From Rhizobium tibeticum (lineage in GTDB: Bacteria; Pseudomonadota; Alphaproteobacteria; Rhizobiales; Rhizobiaceae): a stretch of 64,000 bases of DNA. The notes beneath the pieces are model-generated. The model had not been told where the DNA came from. It was given only the letters and a program-made list of their open reading frames with translations, and searched no databases. The DNA lies in NCBI RefSeq assembly GCF_900110205.1, contig NZ_FOCV01000001.1:1-64000 (forward strand), in the 5' to 3' direction. Position 1 is the stretch's first letter, and each line of letters starts with the position of its first letter. The position numbers were made by a program, and so were the translations under genes. Shown one piece after another: positions 47,358 through 58,278 of the stretch.

Positions 47358-48313
47358 CAGAAAATGCCTCCCGCATGTGAAACGAGCACGGCCGCGAGCC
47401 GGTCGAACATCAGGGCGGAAAAAATCGCGAAGAGATACAGGATGGAGAAGCCGAAGAGCTTCTTCGCCGGGATCATCTTCTCATCGCCGTCCGGCATCCG
47501 CCAGACGGCGATGGAACAGTAGATGAAGATCGCGCCGAGCGCCGCGGCGACCAGGCCATAGCCGAGGCTCGCAAAGCCGAGGGCTGTCGGCAGGACACCG
47601 CAGACCGCCGTCAGGACGGCGTAGGCGACGATCTGATGCTTGGTCGTGCGCTCGCCCGAGACATTCGGCAGCATCGGCACGCCGACCGCCTCATAGTCTT
47701 CCATCTTGAACAGAGCCAGCGCCCAGAAATGCGCGGGTGTCCACAGGAAGATGATCATGAAAAGGACGAAGCTTTCGATCGTGACCGTACCGGTCACGCA
47801 GGCCCAGCCGATCATGGGAGGAAAGGCACCGGCAGCGCCGCCGATGACGATGTTCTGCGGCGTCGAGCGCTTCAGCCACATCGTGTAGATCACGGCATAG
47901 AAGAAAATCGTGAAGGCGAGGATGAAGGCTGCGAGCCAATTGACGGCGAGGCCGAGGATCGTCACCGAAAAACAGGAAAGCACCAGACCGAATGCCAGCG
48001 CCTCGCGCGGCGCAATCCGGCCGGCCGGGATCGGGCGCTTGGCGGTGCGGGTCATGATCGCATCGATATCGGCGTCGTACCACATGTTCAGTGCGCCCGA
48101 AGCGCCCGCGCCGATGGCGATGCAAAGGATGGCAATCAGGCCGAGAACTGCATTGATGTGGCCCGGCGCCATAACGAGACCGGCAAATGCCGTGAAGACC
48201 ACGAGCGACATGACGCGCGGCTTCAGGAGCTCAAAATAATCGCGCGCACTCGCCTCCGACAGGCGGAACTCGCCGTCGTGTGCCAGAGCTTTGCGATTGC
48301 CGATGACTGTCAT
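47357..48313 (-). CDS. ctaB: Protoheme IX farnesyltransferase (heme O synthase)
   Basis: 318-residue UbiA-family membrane prenyltransferase with about nine helices, attaching farnesyl to heme B to make heme O for the oxidase. Asp-rich motif [24 protein letters not shown]; the second conserved loop is [22 protein letters not shown]. The start at 48313 follows an AGGACAAGAGA site. It lies between ctaD and the 45-residue gene. Confidence 0.96.
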   Translation of the reverse strand: MTVIGNRKALAHDGEFRLSEASARDYFELLKPRVMSLVVFTAFAGLVMAPGHINAVLGLIAILCIAIGAGASGALNMWYDADIDAIMTRTAKRPIPAGRIAPREALAFGLVLSCFSVTILGLAVNWLAAFILAFTIFFYAVIYTMWLKRSTPQNIVIGGAAGAFPPMIGWACVTGTVTIESFVLFMIIFLWTPAHFWALALFKMEDYEAVGVPMLPNVSGERTTKHQIVAYAVLTAVCGVLPTALGFASLGYGLVAAALGAIFIYCSIAVWRMPDGDEKMIPAKKLFGFSILYLFAIFSALMFDRLAAVLVSHAGGIF

Positions 48314-48393
48314 TCTCTTGTCCTGCAAACTTCTAAGCCGACCGCCGCACTGTAGCACGCGGCGGTCGCAATTTCTTGCATCATCCTTGCATC

Positions 48394-50115
<1,722 letters not shown>

Positions 50116-51009
50116 TTACTGTGCGACGTTTTCGGCAACGTCGACGGTCTTTGCGGGACCATCGGTTGCGGCCGTGAGTGTTTTGTACGCCCCAGGCAGA
50201 TCGGTAGCGGCAGCGGCGAGCCACTGCTTGTACTTGTCCTCGGAGACAACGCGAATGGCGATCGGCATGAACGCATGGTCCTTGCCGCAGAGCTCGGAAC
50301 ACTGGCCATAGAAGAGACCTTCGCGCTCGGCCTTGAACCAGGTTTCGTTTAGACGACCCGGAACGGCGTCGATCTTGACGCCGAAGGACGGCATGGCGAA
50401 TGCGTGAATGACGTCGGTCGGAGCGGCGGTCACAAGAACGCGGACCGTCTTGCTGACGGGCAGAACAAGCTCGTTATCGACAGTCAGAAGGCGCGGATAG
50501 ATCGCCTTGTCTTCCTTGCCGGCAGCGGCACGGTCCTGATCCTTGAGCAAGAAGGAATCGAAGGCGAGCGGGCTGTCGCCGGTGCCTTCATACTCGTAAT
50601 TCCATTGCCACTGGGTTGCGGTCGCCTTGATCGTCACATCCGGATTCTCCGGAAGCGTGAGCTGGGCGGTCAGCAAATTGAAGGAGGGAACGGCAAGAAA
50701 CAGAAGAACGAGAACCGGCCCCACGGTCCAGGCGACTTCGATCAGCGTATTGTGGCTCGTCTTGGACGGCACCGGATTCGCACCGGCACGAAACTTGAAA
50801 CAGGCAACGATCAAAAGAACCAGTACGAAGAGCGTGATCGGAACGATAAACCACAAGGTATATTGCTCGAACCAATGAATGTCCCGCATGATGGGCGTGG
50901 CTGCCGGCTGTAAGGTTGCCTGCCACGGCTTCGGCTGGTCGGCATAACTGCCGGAAGCAAAAAGCAGACAGACCAGCGCGGTCAGAGCTGCATAAGCCTT
51001 CTTAATCAC
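50116..51009 (-). CDS. ctaC: Cytochrome c oxidase subunit II
   Basis: 297 residues, signal peptide ending SYA|DQ (23), two membrane helices (about 51-70 and 92-112) and a periplasmic CuA domain. CuA ligands are His202 and Cys237/Cys241/His245/Met248 in GQCSELCGKDHAFMPI; the aromatic patch ATQWQWNYEYEG takes electrons from cytochrome c. It starts at GTG with GAGGGAG upstream. First gene of the cta operon. Confidence 0.97.
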   Translation of the reverse strand: MIKKAYAALTALVCLLFASGSYADQPKPWQATLQPAATPIMRDIHWFEQYTLWFIVPITLFVLVLLIVACFKFRAGANPVPSKTSHNTLIEVAWTVGPVLVLLFLAVPSFNLLTAQLTLPENPDVTIKATATQWQWNYEYEGTGDSPLAFDSFLLKDQDRAAAGKEDKAIYPRLLTVDNELVLPVSKTVRVLVTAAPTDVIHAFAMPSFGVKIDAVPGRLNETWFKAEREGLFYGQCSELCGKDHAFMPIAIRVVSEDKYKQWLAAAATDLPGAYKTLTAATDGPAKTVDVAENVAQ

Positions 51010-51346
51010 GTTAATATCTCCCTCGAGCGCTGATCTGCGTAAAATGCACGCAGAATCCTTGCCATCTTCTGCGCTTCAAACCACAGTTTGCCATTCGCCG
51101 CAACAGGCCAAAGCATTTGTCTGTGCGGCATTTTCGCTTTCAAACAGGTTGACCCAACCATAACGAAACATTCCCCCTTTTCGTTATCATTCGCGAAATA
51201 TAGCTTGCGAGTCGCGCCGCCGCGCCAACATTCTCTGGGAAACGTCCCATTTCCGCCGTAGTCCCCGGCTTTTCAGCGGGTGGGGCTTTTCATTTTTGAT
51301 GGCGCGCCCCAACTTAGCGGCACTGATTCGAATTGCAGAGGTTTTC
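51010..51346. other. Divergent intergenic region between ctaC and the IalB-like gene
   Basis: About 340 bp without a gene; must contain the cta operon promoter and that of the IalB-like gene. AT-richer patches at 51160-51205. No operator recognised. Confidence 0.45.
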
Positions 51347-51934
51347 ATGGGTTTCCGTTCCCTCGCACGGCCGTTCGTGCTGACAGCGTGCATCGCGGCC
51401 GCAGCGACTGCTCCCGCTTTCGCCCAGCAGCAACCTGCGCCGGCACAACCTGCGCCACCGCCTCCGGCAGCGCGGGCAACGCCCGGCCAGACGCAGCCGC
51501 AGGCACCCGGCACCGTAAAGTCGAACCACGGCGCATGGTCGGTCGTATGCGACAAGCCGGCGGGCGCCGCGACCGAGCAGTGCGCGTTGATGCAGAACGT
51601 CATTGCCGAAGACCGGCCGGAGGTCGGCCTCTCGGTCGTCGTGCTGAAGACCGCCGACCGCAAATCGAAGATTCTGCGCGTTCTGGCCCCGCTCGGCGTG
51701 TTGCTGCCGAACGGGCTTGGCCTCAATGTCGACGGCAAGGACATCGGCCGCGCCTATTTCGTCCGCTGCTTCGCCGATGGCTGCTATGCCGAAGTCGTGC
51801 TCGAGGACGAACTGCTGAAGACCTTCCGCAGCGGCGCCAGCGCCACCTTTATCGTCTTCCAGACGCCTGAGGAAGGCATCGGCATCCCCGTCGATCTCAA
51901 GGGTTTTGCCGAAGGCTACGACGCCCTCCCCTGA
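51347..51934 (+). CDS. Invasion-associated locus B (IalB) family protein
   Basis: 195 residues, signal peptide ending PAFA|QQ, a Pro/Ala/Gln-rich linker of about 35 residues, then the IalB domain (NHGAWSVVCDKPAGAATEQC, ALMQNVIAEDRP, GVLLPNGLGLNVDGKDIGRA, YFVRCFADGCYAEVVLED) with four cysteines likely forming two disulfides. Periplasmic. IalB was first linked to host-cell entry in Bartonella, but the family is common in free-living rhizobia, so no virulence role is implied. Divergent from the cta operon. Confidence 0.92.
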   Translation: MGFRSLARPFVLTACIAAAATAPAFAQQQPAPAQPAPPPPAARATPGQTQPQAPGTVKSNHGAWSVVCDKPAGAATEQCALMQNVIAEDRPEVGLSVVVLKTADRKSKILRVLAPLGVLLPNGLGLNVDGKDIGRAYFVRCFADGCYAEVVLEDELLKTFRSGASATFIVFQTPEEGIGIPVDLKGFAEGYDALP

Positions 51935-52018
51935 TCGTCTCGATTTCGGGCCTTGCTGCAACCGTAAGCCGGACCTACATCGGCTGAAAGCATTCCTGCT
52001 TCAGCGGAGCATAAAGAC

Positions 52019-53434
52019 ATGAATACGGATCTCCTCACGCTTTTCGATGCCGACGAAGCGAAGATGCGCTCGCTCGTTGCCGAGGCGCTTTCGGGCGCCG
52101 ACGACGGGGAGCTCTACATCGAGCACGCCCAGGCGGAATCGCTGATGTTCGACAACGGGCGCCTGAAGGGCGGCAGCTTCAACACCGAGCAGGGCTTTGG
52201 CCTACGCGCGGTTGCCGGCGAAGCGGTCGGCTATGCGCATGCGGGCGACCTCTCCGTGGCGGCATTGAAGCGTGCAGCCGATGCAGTTGGCGCCGTCACC
52301 CGTGGCCATACCGGCAGCTATGCAGCGGCTCCCCAGCGAACCAACAAGAAGTTCTATTCGGACGAGAACCCGATCGGTACGCCGACCTTCGAGGCGAAGG
52401 TCAAGGTGCTGCAGGATATCGACGCTTATTTACGCGGCAGGGACGACAAGGTGCGCCAGGTGACCGCATCGGTCGCCGCCAGCTGGCAGGTCGTCGACAT
52501 TCTGCGCGCCGATGGTCACCGCGTTCGCGATATCCGGCCGATGACGCGCATCAATATCTCGGTCATCGTCGGTGAAGGCGAGCGCCAGGAGAGCGGCTCC
52601 TATGGCAGCGGCGGGCGTATCGGCTTTGGCGATTTCATCGCCGAGGACAGCTGGCAGTACGGCGCCGACGAAGCGTTGCGCCAGGCACTGGTGAACCTGG
52701 AGGCAATCGACGCGCCGGCCGGCACCATGGATGTCGTGCTCGGCTCCGGCTGGACGGGGGTCATGCTGCACGAAGCCGTCGGGCACGGGCTCGAAGGCGA
52801 TTTCAACCGAAAGAAGACCTCCGCCTTTGCCGGCCTGCTCGGCCAGATGGTCGCGGCACCCGGCGTGACCGTCGTCGACGACGGCACGATCGACAACCGC
52901 CGCGGCTCGATCACCATCGACGACGAAGGGACGCCTTCGGCCTACAATGTGCTGATCGAAAATGGCAAGCTCGTCGGCTACATGCAGGACCGACAGAATG
53001 CCCGTCTGATGGGCATGAAGCCAACTGGCAACGGCCGCCGTCAGGGCTATTCGCACGTTCCCATGCCTCGCATGACCAACACCTACATGCTCGGCGGCGA
53101 CAAGACGCCGGAGGAAATTATCTCTTCCGTAAAGAAGGGCATCTATGCCGTCTCCTTCGGCGGCGGCCAGGTGGATATCACCTCCGGCAAGTTCGTGTTC
53201 GGCTGCACCGAGGCCTACCTGATCGAGAACGGCAAGATCGGCGCGCCGATCAAGGGCGCGATGCTGATCGGCAACGGCCCGGAGGCGATGAAGCGTGTTT
53301 CGATGGTCGGCAACGACATGAAACTCGACACCGGCATCGGCAATTGCGGCAAGGCCGGGCAATGGGTTCCCGTCGGTGTCGGCCAACCGCACCTGCGGAT
53401 GGACCAGGTGACCGTTGGCGGCACGAAGGCCTAG
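52019..53434 (+). CDS. tldD: Metalloprotease TldD
   Basis: 471-residue PmbA/TldD-family protease that works with TldE/PmbA on unfolded peptides. The zinc motif HEAVGH near residue 250 lies in VMLHEAVGHGLEGDFNRKKT. Other conserved stretches are GFGLRAVAGEAVGYAHAGDL, IDNRRGSITIDDEGTP, YMLGGDKTPEEII and SFGGGQVDITSGKFVFGCTEAYLIENGKI. Normal length. No PmbA partner is in the window. Confidence 0.96.
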   Translation: MNTDLLTLFDADEAKMRSLVAEALSGADDGELYIEHAQAESLMFDNGRLKGGSFNTEQGFGLRAVAGEAVGYAHAGDLSVAALKRAADAVGAVTRGHTGSYAAAPQRTNKKFYSDENPIGTPTFEAKVKVLQDIDAYLRGRDDKVRQVTASVAASWQVVDILRADGHRVRDIRPMTRINISVIVGEGERQESGSYGSGGRIGFGDFIAEDSWQYGADEALRQALVNLEAIDAPAGTMDVVLGSGWTGVMLHEAVGHGLEGDFNRKKTSAFAGLLGQMVAAPGVTVVDDGTIDNRRGSITIDDEGTPSAYNVLIENGKLVGYMQDRQNARLMGMKPTGNGRRQGYSHVPMPRMTNTYMLGGDKTPEEIISSVKKGIYAVSFGGGQVDITSGKFVFGCTEAYLIENGKIGAPIKGAMLIGNGPEAMKRVSMVGNDMKLDTGIGNCGKAGQWVPVGVGQPHLRMDQVTVGGTKA

Positions 53435-53453
53435 TCGGGAACGAGGAGCGGTG

Positions 53454-53947
53454 ATGAGCGAAATCGAGATCAGACCGTTCGTTGCCGCCGATCTCGATGA
53501 TGTTTTCTCGGTCATCCTGCCGATCCAGCGTGAGGAATTCGGCATCGCGATCACGGCCGACGACCAGCCGGATCTCGCGGTTATTTCTGATTTCTACCAG
53601 TCCGGAAAGGGTCAGTTCTGGGTCGCCGTAACGGCGAGGTTGTCGGCACGCTTGGGCTGAAGGACATCGGCAACAACCAGACGGCGTTGCGCAAGATGTT
53701 TGTCGCGGCCGACGTGCGCGGTCGCGAGCACAACGTCGCGGCACGACTTCTGGCGGAACTGGTGGAACACGCAGAGAATCAGGGGATCAAGGAGATCTTT
53801 CTTGGAACGACGGACAAATTCCTCGCCGCGCATCGGTTCTACGAGAAGAACGGATTCACGGAGGTTCCCAAGGGCGATCTTCCGAGATCGTTTCCGCTGA
53901 TGGCCGTGGATACCAAATTCTACCGGCGCAGGGTCGGCGCCGCCTAA
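53454..53947 (+). pseudogene. GNAT acetyltransferase, frameshifted
   Basis: Starts at ATG 53454 after GAGGAG and reads IEIRPFVAADLDDVFSVILP, REEFGIAITADDQPDL, SGKGQFWVAV. One base is missing near 53629; in the next frame the domain continues GEVVGTLGLKDIGNNQTALR, KMFVAADVRGREHNVAARLL and FLGTTDKFLAAHRFYEKNGF to the stop at 53947, the complete acetyl-CoA-binding core. Restoring one base gives a normal ~164-residue GNAT. Either a recent pseudogene or a sequencing error. Substrate unknown. Confidence 0.85.
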
Positions 53948-53950
53948 AAG

Positions 53951-54259
53951 CTAGCCCCGCTCCGGCTGGAACAGCCATTTGCGCTTGATCGCGGCTGCGA
54001 GATCCAGATCGTTCCTATGCGCAAAAAGCAGGATGTGGCCGAGCACATCGGCTGCTTCATCAGCGAGGTCGCGCGCCAGTTGCTCATCCGACCTGCCTTT
54101 CCGACGCCCTCTGCCGCTGATGCGGTTCCAGGCCTGGGTGAGCTCGCCGATTTCCTCCTGAAGCTTCAGGAGAAACCAGTCGGCGTCGCGCTCTATGCCG
54201 TTGGCATCGGCATAGGTGCGCGAAGCGTGCTCGAATTTTTCGGCGAGATCATTCAGCAT
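53951..54259 (-). CDS. MazG-like nucleotide pyrophosphohydrolase
   Basis: 102-residue all-alpha NTP pyrophosphohydrolase-like protein. Metal-binding pattern: LLKLQEEIGELTQAW (EExxEL) and DLADEAADVLGHILL (ExxD). A single MazG-like domain, as in house-cleaning phosphatases; the NTP substrate is unknown. It converges with the GNAT pseudogene and is downstream of the carboxypeptidase gene. Confidence 0.85.
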   Translation of the reverse strand: MLNDLAEKFEHASRTYADANGIERDADWFLLKLQEEIGELTQAWNRISGRGRRKGRSDEQLARDLADEAADVLGHILLFAHRNDLDLAAAIKRKWLFQPERG

Positions 54260-54317
54260 GGTGTTCTCCTTTTGTCTACAAAGGAGGACCTTGATTCTGC
54301 TGGAAAGTCCAGAAGGT

Positions 54318-55586
54318 TCAGCCGTGGTCGGGCAGCAGCATGCAGTCGTAGGAGCGCTGTCTCAGGGCATCGCAGGCTGCCGTGGCTGCTTCGCGGCTCT
54401 GGAATCCGACGAAGCGAGCGCGATAGATCTTGTTGGCACCATTGCCGACAGCCTCGGTAAAGGGCGACGCGGTTTTCAGGGCCGGACCACCCTCGGCCTT
54501 GGCCTGGGCAAGGAGAGCGCGAGCGGCATCATCGCTCGGTGCCGCCGAGATCTGAATCTGCCAGTCGCCGGAGGCAGACGGCGCGCCGGCGGACTTGCCG
54601 GCATTGGCTATTTCGGCAAGAGCGGACGGGCGCTCCATCGGAACCGTCGCATCGCTCAGATAGCCGAGCGCCTTCGGCGAGAGTTCATTTGTGCGCGGCG
54701 CGGTTTCGGGGACCTGCATGTCGCTGTCATCGGCAGCCGAGGCGACTTCCACCTGCTGGCGCGCATTGACGCTTGCGACCAGTTTGCCGCCGGTTGACGC
54801 ACGGCCGAGATACTTGTCGAGCAGACCCGCCATCTTGGCGTCGCGGCTGCGGGCGGTGCGGCCGCCAAGCACGACACCGACGACGCGGCGGTTGCCGTCT
54901 TTTACGGCGCTGACGAGGTTGAAGCCGGACGCATTGGTGTAGCCGGTCTTGATGCCATCCATGCCTTGATAGCGGTACATCAGGTTGTTGTGGCCTCGGA
55001 TCGTGCGCCCACGGAAAGTGAAGCTGGCTGTCGAGAACAGGCGATACTCGCTTGGGAAATTCCGCATGAGCGCCACGGCAAGCGTGGACATGTCGCGCGC
55101 CGTGGTGACCTGGCGTCCATCCGGGAGGCCGGACGCATTATAGAAGGCCGTACGGGTCATGCCGAGCTGCCGTGCCTTCTGCGTCATCATGCGAGCAAAA
55201 TTGCTTTCCGAACCACCGAGCTTTTCGGCCATGGCAGCGGCGGCATCGTTGGCCGACTTGGTGATCATGCCAAGGATCGCGTCGCGAACCGTAACGGAAT
55301 CACCAGCGCGAACGCCGAGCTTCGTCGGTGGACGCGAGGCGGCGTATTTCGACATGACGAGCGGCGTGTTCCAGCTGAGCTTGCCGCGGTTGATCGCCTC
55401 GAAAGCCATATAGATGGTCATCATCTTCGTCAGCGAAGCGGGGTGGTTCAGGACGTCGGCATTTTCGGCGCTGAGCACCTTGCCAGTTCGGGCATCCAGG
55501 ATGAGGGAGGCACTGCCTGCGATTGCCGTCAACGGCGCCGTAACGACGAGCGTCGCGGTCATAATCGCGGCCAACAGCTTCTTCAT
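54318..55586 (-). CDS. D-alanyl-D-alanine carboxypeptidase with SPOR domain
   Basis: 422 residues, signal peptide ending TAIA|GS. Penicillin-binding-protein (S11) motifs are complete: SLTK at 51-54, SAN at 111-113, KTG at 213-215 (MDGIKTGYTNAS). It trims the terminal D-Ala from periplasmic peptidoglycan. The C-terminal 80 residues (DWQIQISAAPSDDAARALLAQA to RQRSYDCMLL) are a SPOR domain, which targets septal, stem-peptide-free glycan, suggesting a place at the division site. Similar to DacF/DacC-type enzymes. Confidence 0.95.
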   Translation of the reverse strand: MKKLLAAIMTATLVVTAPLTAIAGSASLILDARTGKVLSAENADVLNHPASLTKMMTIYMAFEAINRGKLSWNTPLVMSKYAASRPPTKLGVRAGDSVTVRDAILGMITKSANDAAAAMAEKLGGSESNFARMMTQKARQLGMTRTAFYNASGLPDGRQVTTARDMSTLAVALMRNFPSEYRLFSTASFTFRGRTIRGHNNLMYRYQGMDGIKTGYTNASGFNLVSAVKDGNRRVVGVVLGGRTARSRDAKMAGLLDKYLGRASTGGKLVASVNARQQVEVASAADDSDMQVPETAPRTNELSPKALGYLSDATVPMERPSALAEIANAGKSAGAPSASGDWQIQISAAPSDDAARALLAQAKAEGGPALKTASPFTEAVGNGANKIYRARFVGFQSREAATAACDALRQRSYDCMLLPDHG

Positions 55587-55811
55587 GCAATTCCCCTCGA
55601 TGAACGAATAGCGCCCGCCATTCGGATTTGTCCCGTTCCGCGACAGAAGCCGCCAATGTGGCGCGACTTTGCGGCAACTGGTACCATTCTTGCCAAGTTT
55701 TATCCTTCATAGTGAAAATCCCGTAAAGAGGACACTCCAAAATCTTCATTCAGCAAGACTTAACCGCGGACTTGCTAGTTTCGCCGCTTCAGAAACCAGC
55801 GGGCAGATGAG

Positions 55812-56864
55812 ATGACGGCGAGTGTCAAAACGCTTGCGAAGCGGATTGCGATTGCAGGCAGCCTTGAGACTGCCAATCTCCTGCGTGCAGCCGGCGTGAT
55901 GCGCGGCGCCCGCGGACTTGGCGCCATCTTCACGCTCCACCATGTGCGCCCACATGAAGAGACCACCTTCGCGCCGAATGCGCATCTGGAGATCACGCCG
56001 GAATTCCTCGATCTAGTCCTCGATCGCCTGAAAAGGGACGGCTATCGCTTCGTGGCGCTTGACGAGATTCCCGCGCTGCTTTCGCAATCCGGCTCCAGCC
56101 AACCCTTCGCCGCTTTCACGCTCGATGACGGCTACCGCAACAATCTTGTCTACGCCCTGCCCATCTTCGAGAAACACAAGGTGCCCTTCACCGTCTTCGT
56201 CGCTAGGGGTCTTTCCGAGCGCACGCATACGATCTGGTGGGAGACGCTGGCGGCGCTTTTGCGCAAGGAAGAGAAGCTCGGCTTCGATTTCGGCCACGGC
56301 CATGAAATGCTGGACGTCGCGGTTCCACTCGCCAAGGAACGCGCCTTCGCGCGTTTCGCCAACCATCTTCATCGACATGACGAGACCGCCGCCGTCGCAG
56401 CCATCGACGCGATGGCGCGAACGCACGAGATCGATCCGGACGAAATCGTTGATGACCTCGTCATGACACCGGCGGAACTCAATTTGCTTGAAGCTAGCCC
56501 GCTGGTCTCGCTCGGCGCTCATACAATCAGCCATAGGGCGATCTCGCGCCTCTCCGACCGGGAGGTTCGCGACGAGATGGAGGCTTCCCGCGACTACGTC
56601 GCAGCGATCACCGGCGCCCGACCGGGCTCCTTCGCCTACCCCTACGGCACTCGCGAGGCGGTAACGCAGAGGCAAGCCGCCATCGCACGCGAGGTCGGCT
56701 TTGACATTGCTGTGACGACGCAGCCCGGCGTCGTCACCCAGCGCTCGATCGGCAGCATCACCTATCTGCCTAGGCTCTCGATCAACGGCCTTTACCAGAA
56801 GGTGCGGTACGTTTCCGGGCTGGCCTCGGGGATCCCGTTCCAGTTTGCATCAAACAGGGCATGA
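55812..56864 (+). CDS. Polysaccharide deacetylase (NodB-fold)
   Basis: 350 residues. The NodB motif is TLDDGY (Asp105/Asp106) and the zinc His pair is in SLGAHTISHRAISRLS; the third motif PGSFAYPYGT is also present. No clear signal peptide, so possibly cytoplasmic or membrane-associated. A de-N-acetylase acting on an extracellular or cell-wall glycan is expected, but the substrate cannot be told; it lacks nod-gene neighbours. Its end lies about 20 bases from the convergent pdxH. Confidence 0.9.
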   Translation: MTASVKTLAKRIAIAGSLETANLLRAAGVMRGARGLGAIFTLHHVRPHEETTFAPNAHLEITPEFLDLVLDRLKRDGYRFVALDEIPALLSQSGSSQPFAAFTLDDGYRNNLVYALPIFEKHKVPFTVFVARGLSERTHTIWWETLAALLRKEEKLGFDFGHGHEMLDVAVPLAKERAFARFANHLHRHDETAAVAAIDAMARTHEIDPDEIVDDLVMTPAELNLLEASPLVSLGAHTISHRAISRLSDREVRDEMEASRDYVAAITGARPGSFAYPYGTREAVTQRQAAIAREVGFDIAVTTQPGVVTQRSIGSITYLPRLSINGLYQKVRYVSGLASGIPFQFASNRA

Positions 56865-56884
56865 GCACTCCTGCTTATGCCTGA

Positions 56885-57505
56885 TCAGGGATACATGCGA
56901 ACCTTCGTCCAATCGCCTTCGGGCGAGGCTCGACGGAACTCGATGCGATCGTGCAGACGGAACTTCTGGTCCTTCCAGAACTCGATCGACACTGGCCGAA
57001 TCCGGAAGCCTGACCAATGCGACGGACGCGGAATCTCGCCGATTGCATAGCGGGCAGTGTATTCGGCCACGGCTTTCTCCAGCGCGAATCGGCTCTCCAG
57101 AGGCCGCGACTGCTTCGATGCCCAGGCGCCGATCCGGCTGCCGCGGGCTCGCGTCTTGAAGTAAGCATCAGCTTCTTCGTCCGTCACGACTTCCACAGGC
57201 CCGCGCAGCCGAACCTGCCGGCGCAGCGTTTTCCAGTGGAAACACATGGCCGCTTTCTTCTGCCCGAGAATTTCCTGGCCTTTCTGACTCTCGAAATTCG
57301 TGTAGAAGACAAAACCGTCGTGATCGAATCCCTTAAGGAGAACCATGCGGACATTGGGAAGGCCGTCCTCATCGACCGTCGCAAGCGCTACCGCATTCGG
57401 GTCATTGATCTCGGAAGCTTCCGCTTCCTTCAGCCACTCGGCAAAAAGATCGAACGGTTCGTTTCGCTCGGTGAAGTCACCGCTTATTAACTCATTTGCC
57501 GACAT
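56885..57505 (-). CDS. pdxH: Pyridoxamine 5'-phosphate oxidase
   Basis: 206-residue FMN enzyme making pyridoxal 5'-phosphate. Motifs: [59 protein letters not shown] and [19 protein letters not shown], followed by the conserved [11 protein letters not shown]. Normal length and start. Confidence 0.97.
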   Translation of the reverse strand: MSANELISGDFTERNEPFDLFAEWLKEAEASEINDPNAVALATVDEDGLPNVRMVLLKGFDHDGFVFYTNFESQKGQEILGQKKAAMCFHWKTLRRQVRLRGPVEVVTDEEADAYFKTRARGSRIGAWASKQSRPLESRFALEKAVAEYTARYAIGEIPRPSHWSGFRIRPVSIEFWKDQKFRLHDRIEFRRASPEGDWTKVRMYP

Positions 57506-57571
57506 ATTAGCTCAAATGCCCCGGGTTTATTCGAAATTTGCCCAGCCATTAGCTACTGGACAGGACGCAGG

Positions 57572-58030
57572 GTGGAAGTCATAGCAAAGTCAGATCGTCA
57601 TACAAAGGGTCTGCTGCGTCGTAGCGCGACCTTCTGCATTGTCGGTACGGCGGTGCTCTCCCTCTCCGGTTGCGTCTCCAGCGGGTTGGATCTCTTCGGC
57701 AGTTCGAAGGTCGATCGGTCGGTTGCCACAGGCACCGTGCCACAGCCGGCGCCGACGAGTGACTCGATTTCCGACGAAATGACCGTCGGCAACGCCGTGA
57801 CCTCGGCCGATATCCAGGGGCTGGAGGGGCGCCCCCTTCCCTGGGCCAATGCTTCGACCGGCAGCGCCGGTGTCATCGACACTATTGTCGAGAATACGGA
57901 TTCCGGCCAGGTTTGCCGCCAGTTCCGCACAACGCGGCACTCCTATGTCGGCATCGCAAAATTCTACGGCAAGACCTGCCTGGTCGGCGGTGGCAACTGG
58001 CAACTCATGAGTTTCCAGCCGGAAAGCTAA
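57572..58030 (+). CDS. Surface lipoprotein of the RT0821/Lpp0805 type
   Basis: 152 residues starting at GTG 57572 with AGGACG upstream. The signal peptide ends at LSLSGC (lipobox). The mature part has a Ser/Pro-rich segment and a C-terminal domain GQVCRQFRTTRHSYVGIAKFYGKTCLVGGGNWQLMSF with two Cys, matching the small outer-surface-antigen-like family in alphaproteobacteria. Function unknown. Divergent from pdxH. Confidence 0.85.
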   Translation: MEVIAKSDRHTKGLLRRSATFCIVGTAVLSLSGCVSSGLDLFGSSKVDRSVATGTVPQPAPTSDSISDEMTVGNAVTSADIQGLEGRPLPWANASTGSAGVIDTIVENTDSGQVCRQFRTTRHSYVGIAKFYGKTCLVGGGNWQLMSFQPES

Positions 58031-58278
58031 TTGACACCGGGAGCATGCTTAACACGCGCTCCCCCTTCTCTTCTGATGTTTAGCAAAGGCTAACCATTCG
58101 GCGCAAAAGCGAGATGTGCGCCGCGCCGAATAAGAACTGATTAGCAACTTCTCCCGACAATCGTTCCTCATGTGCGCTCGGCTTCTTCCTGGGGATGAGC
58201 TCGGGCGCCGAATGAGAGGCTTCGGGGTGCTAGGGCAGTGGACAGGCACACCGCATCGGAACACCGGCGGTTTGGAAC

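Noticed and set aside
51347..51934. Virulence locus, from the IalB name
   Set aside because: The family is widespread in non-pathogenic rhizobia; no other virulence gene is near.
55812..56864. Nodulation gene nodB
   Set aside because: Only the fold is shared; no nodA/nodC neighbours or nod box, and the protein is longer.
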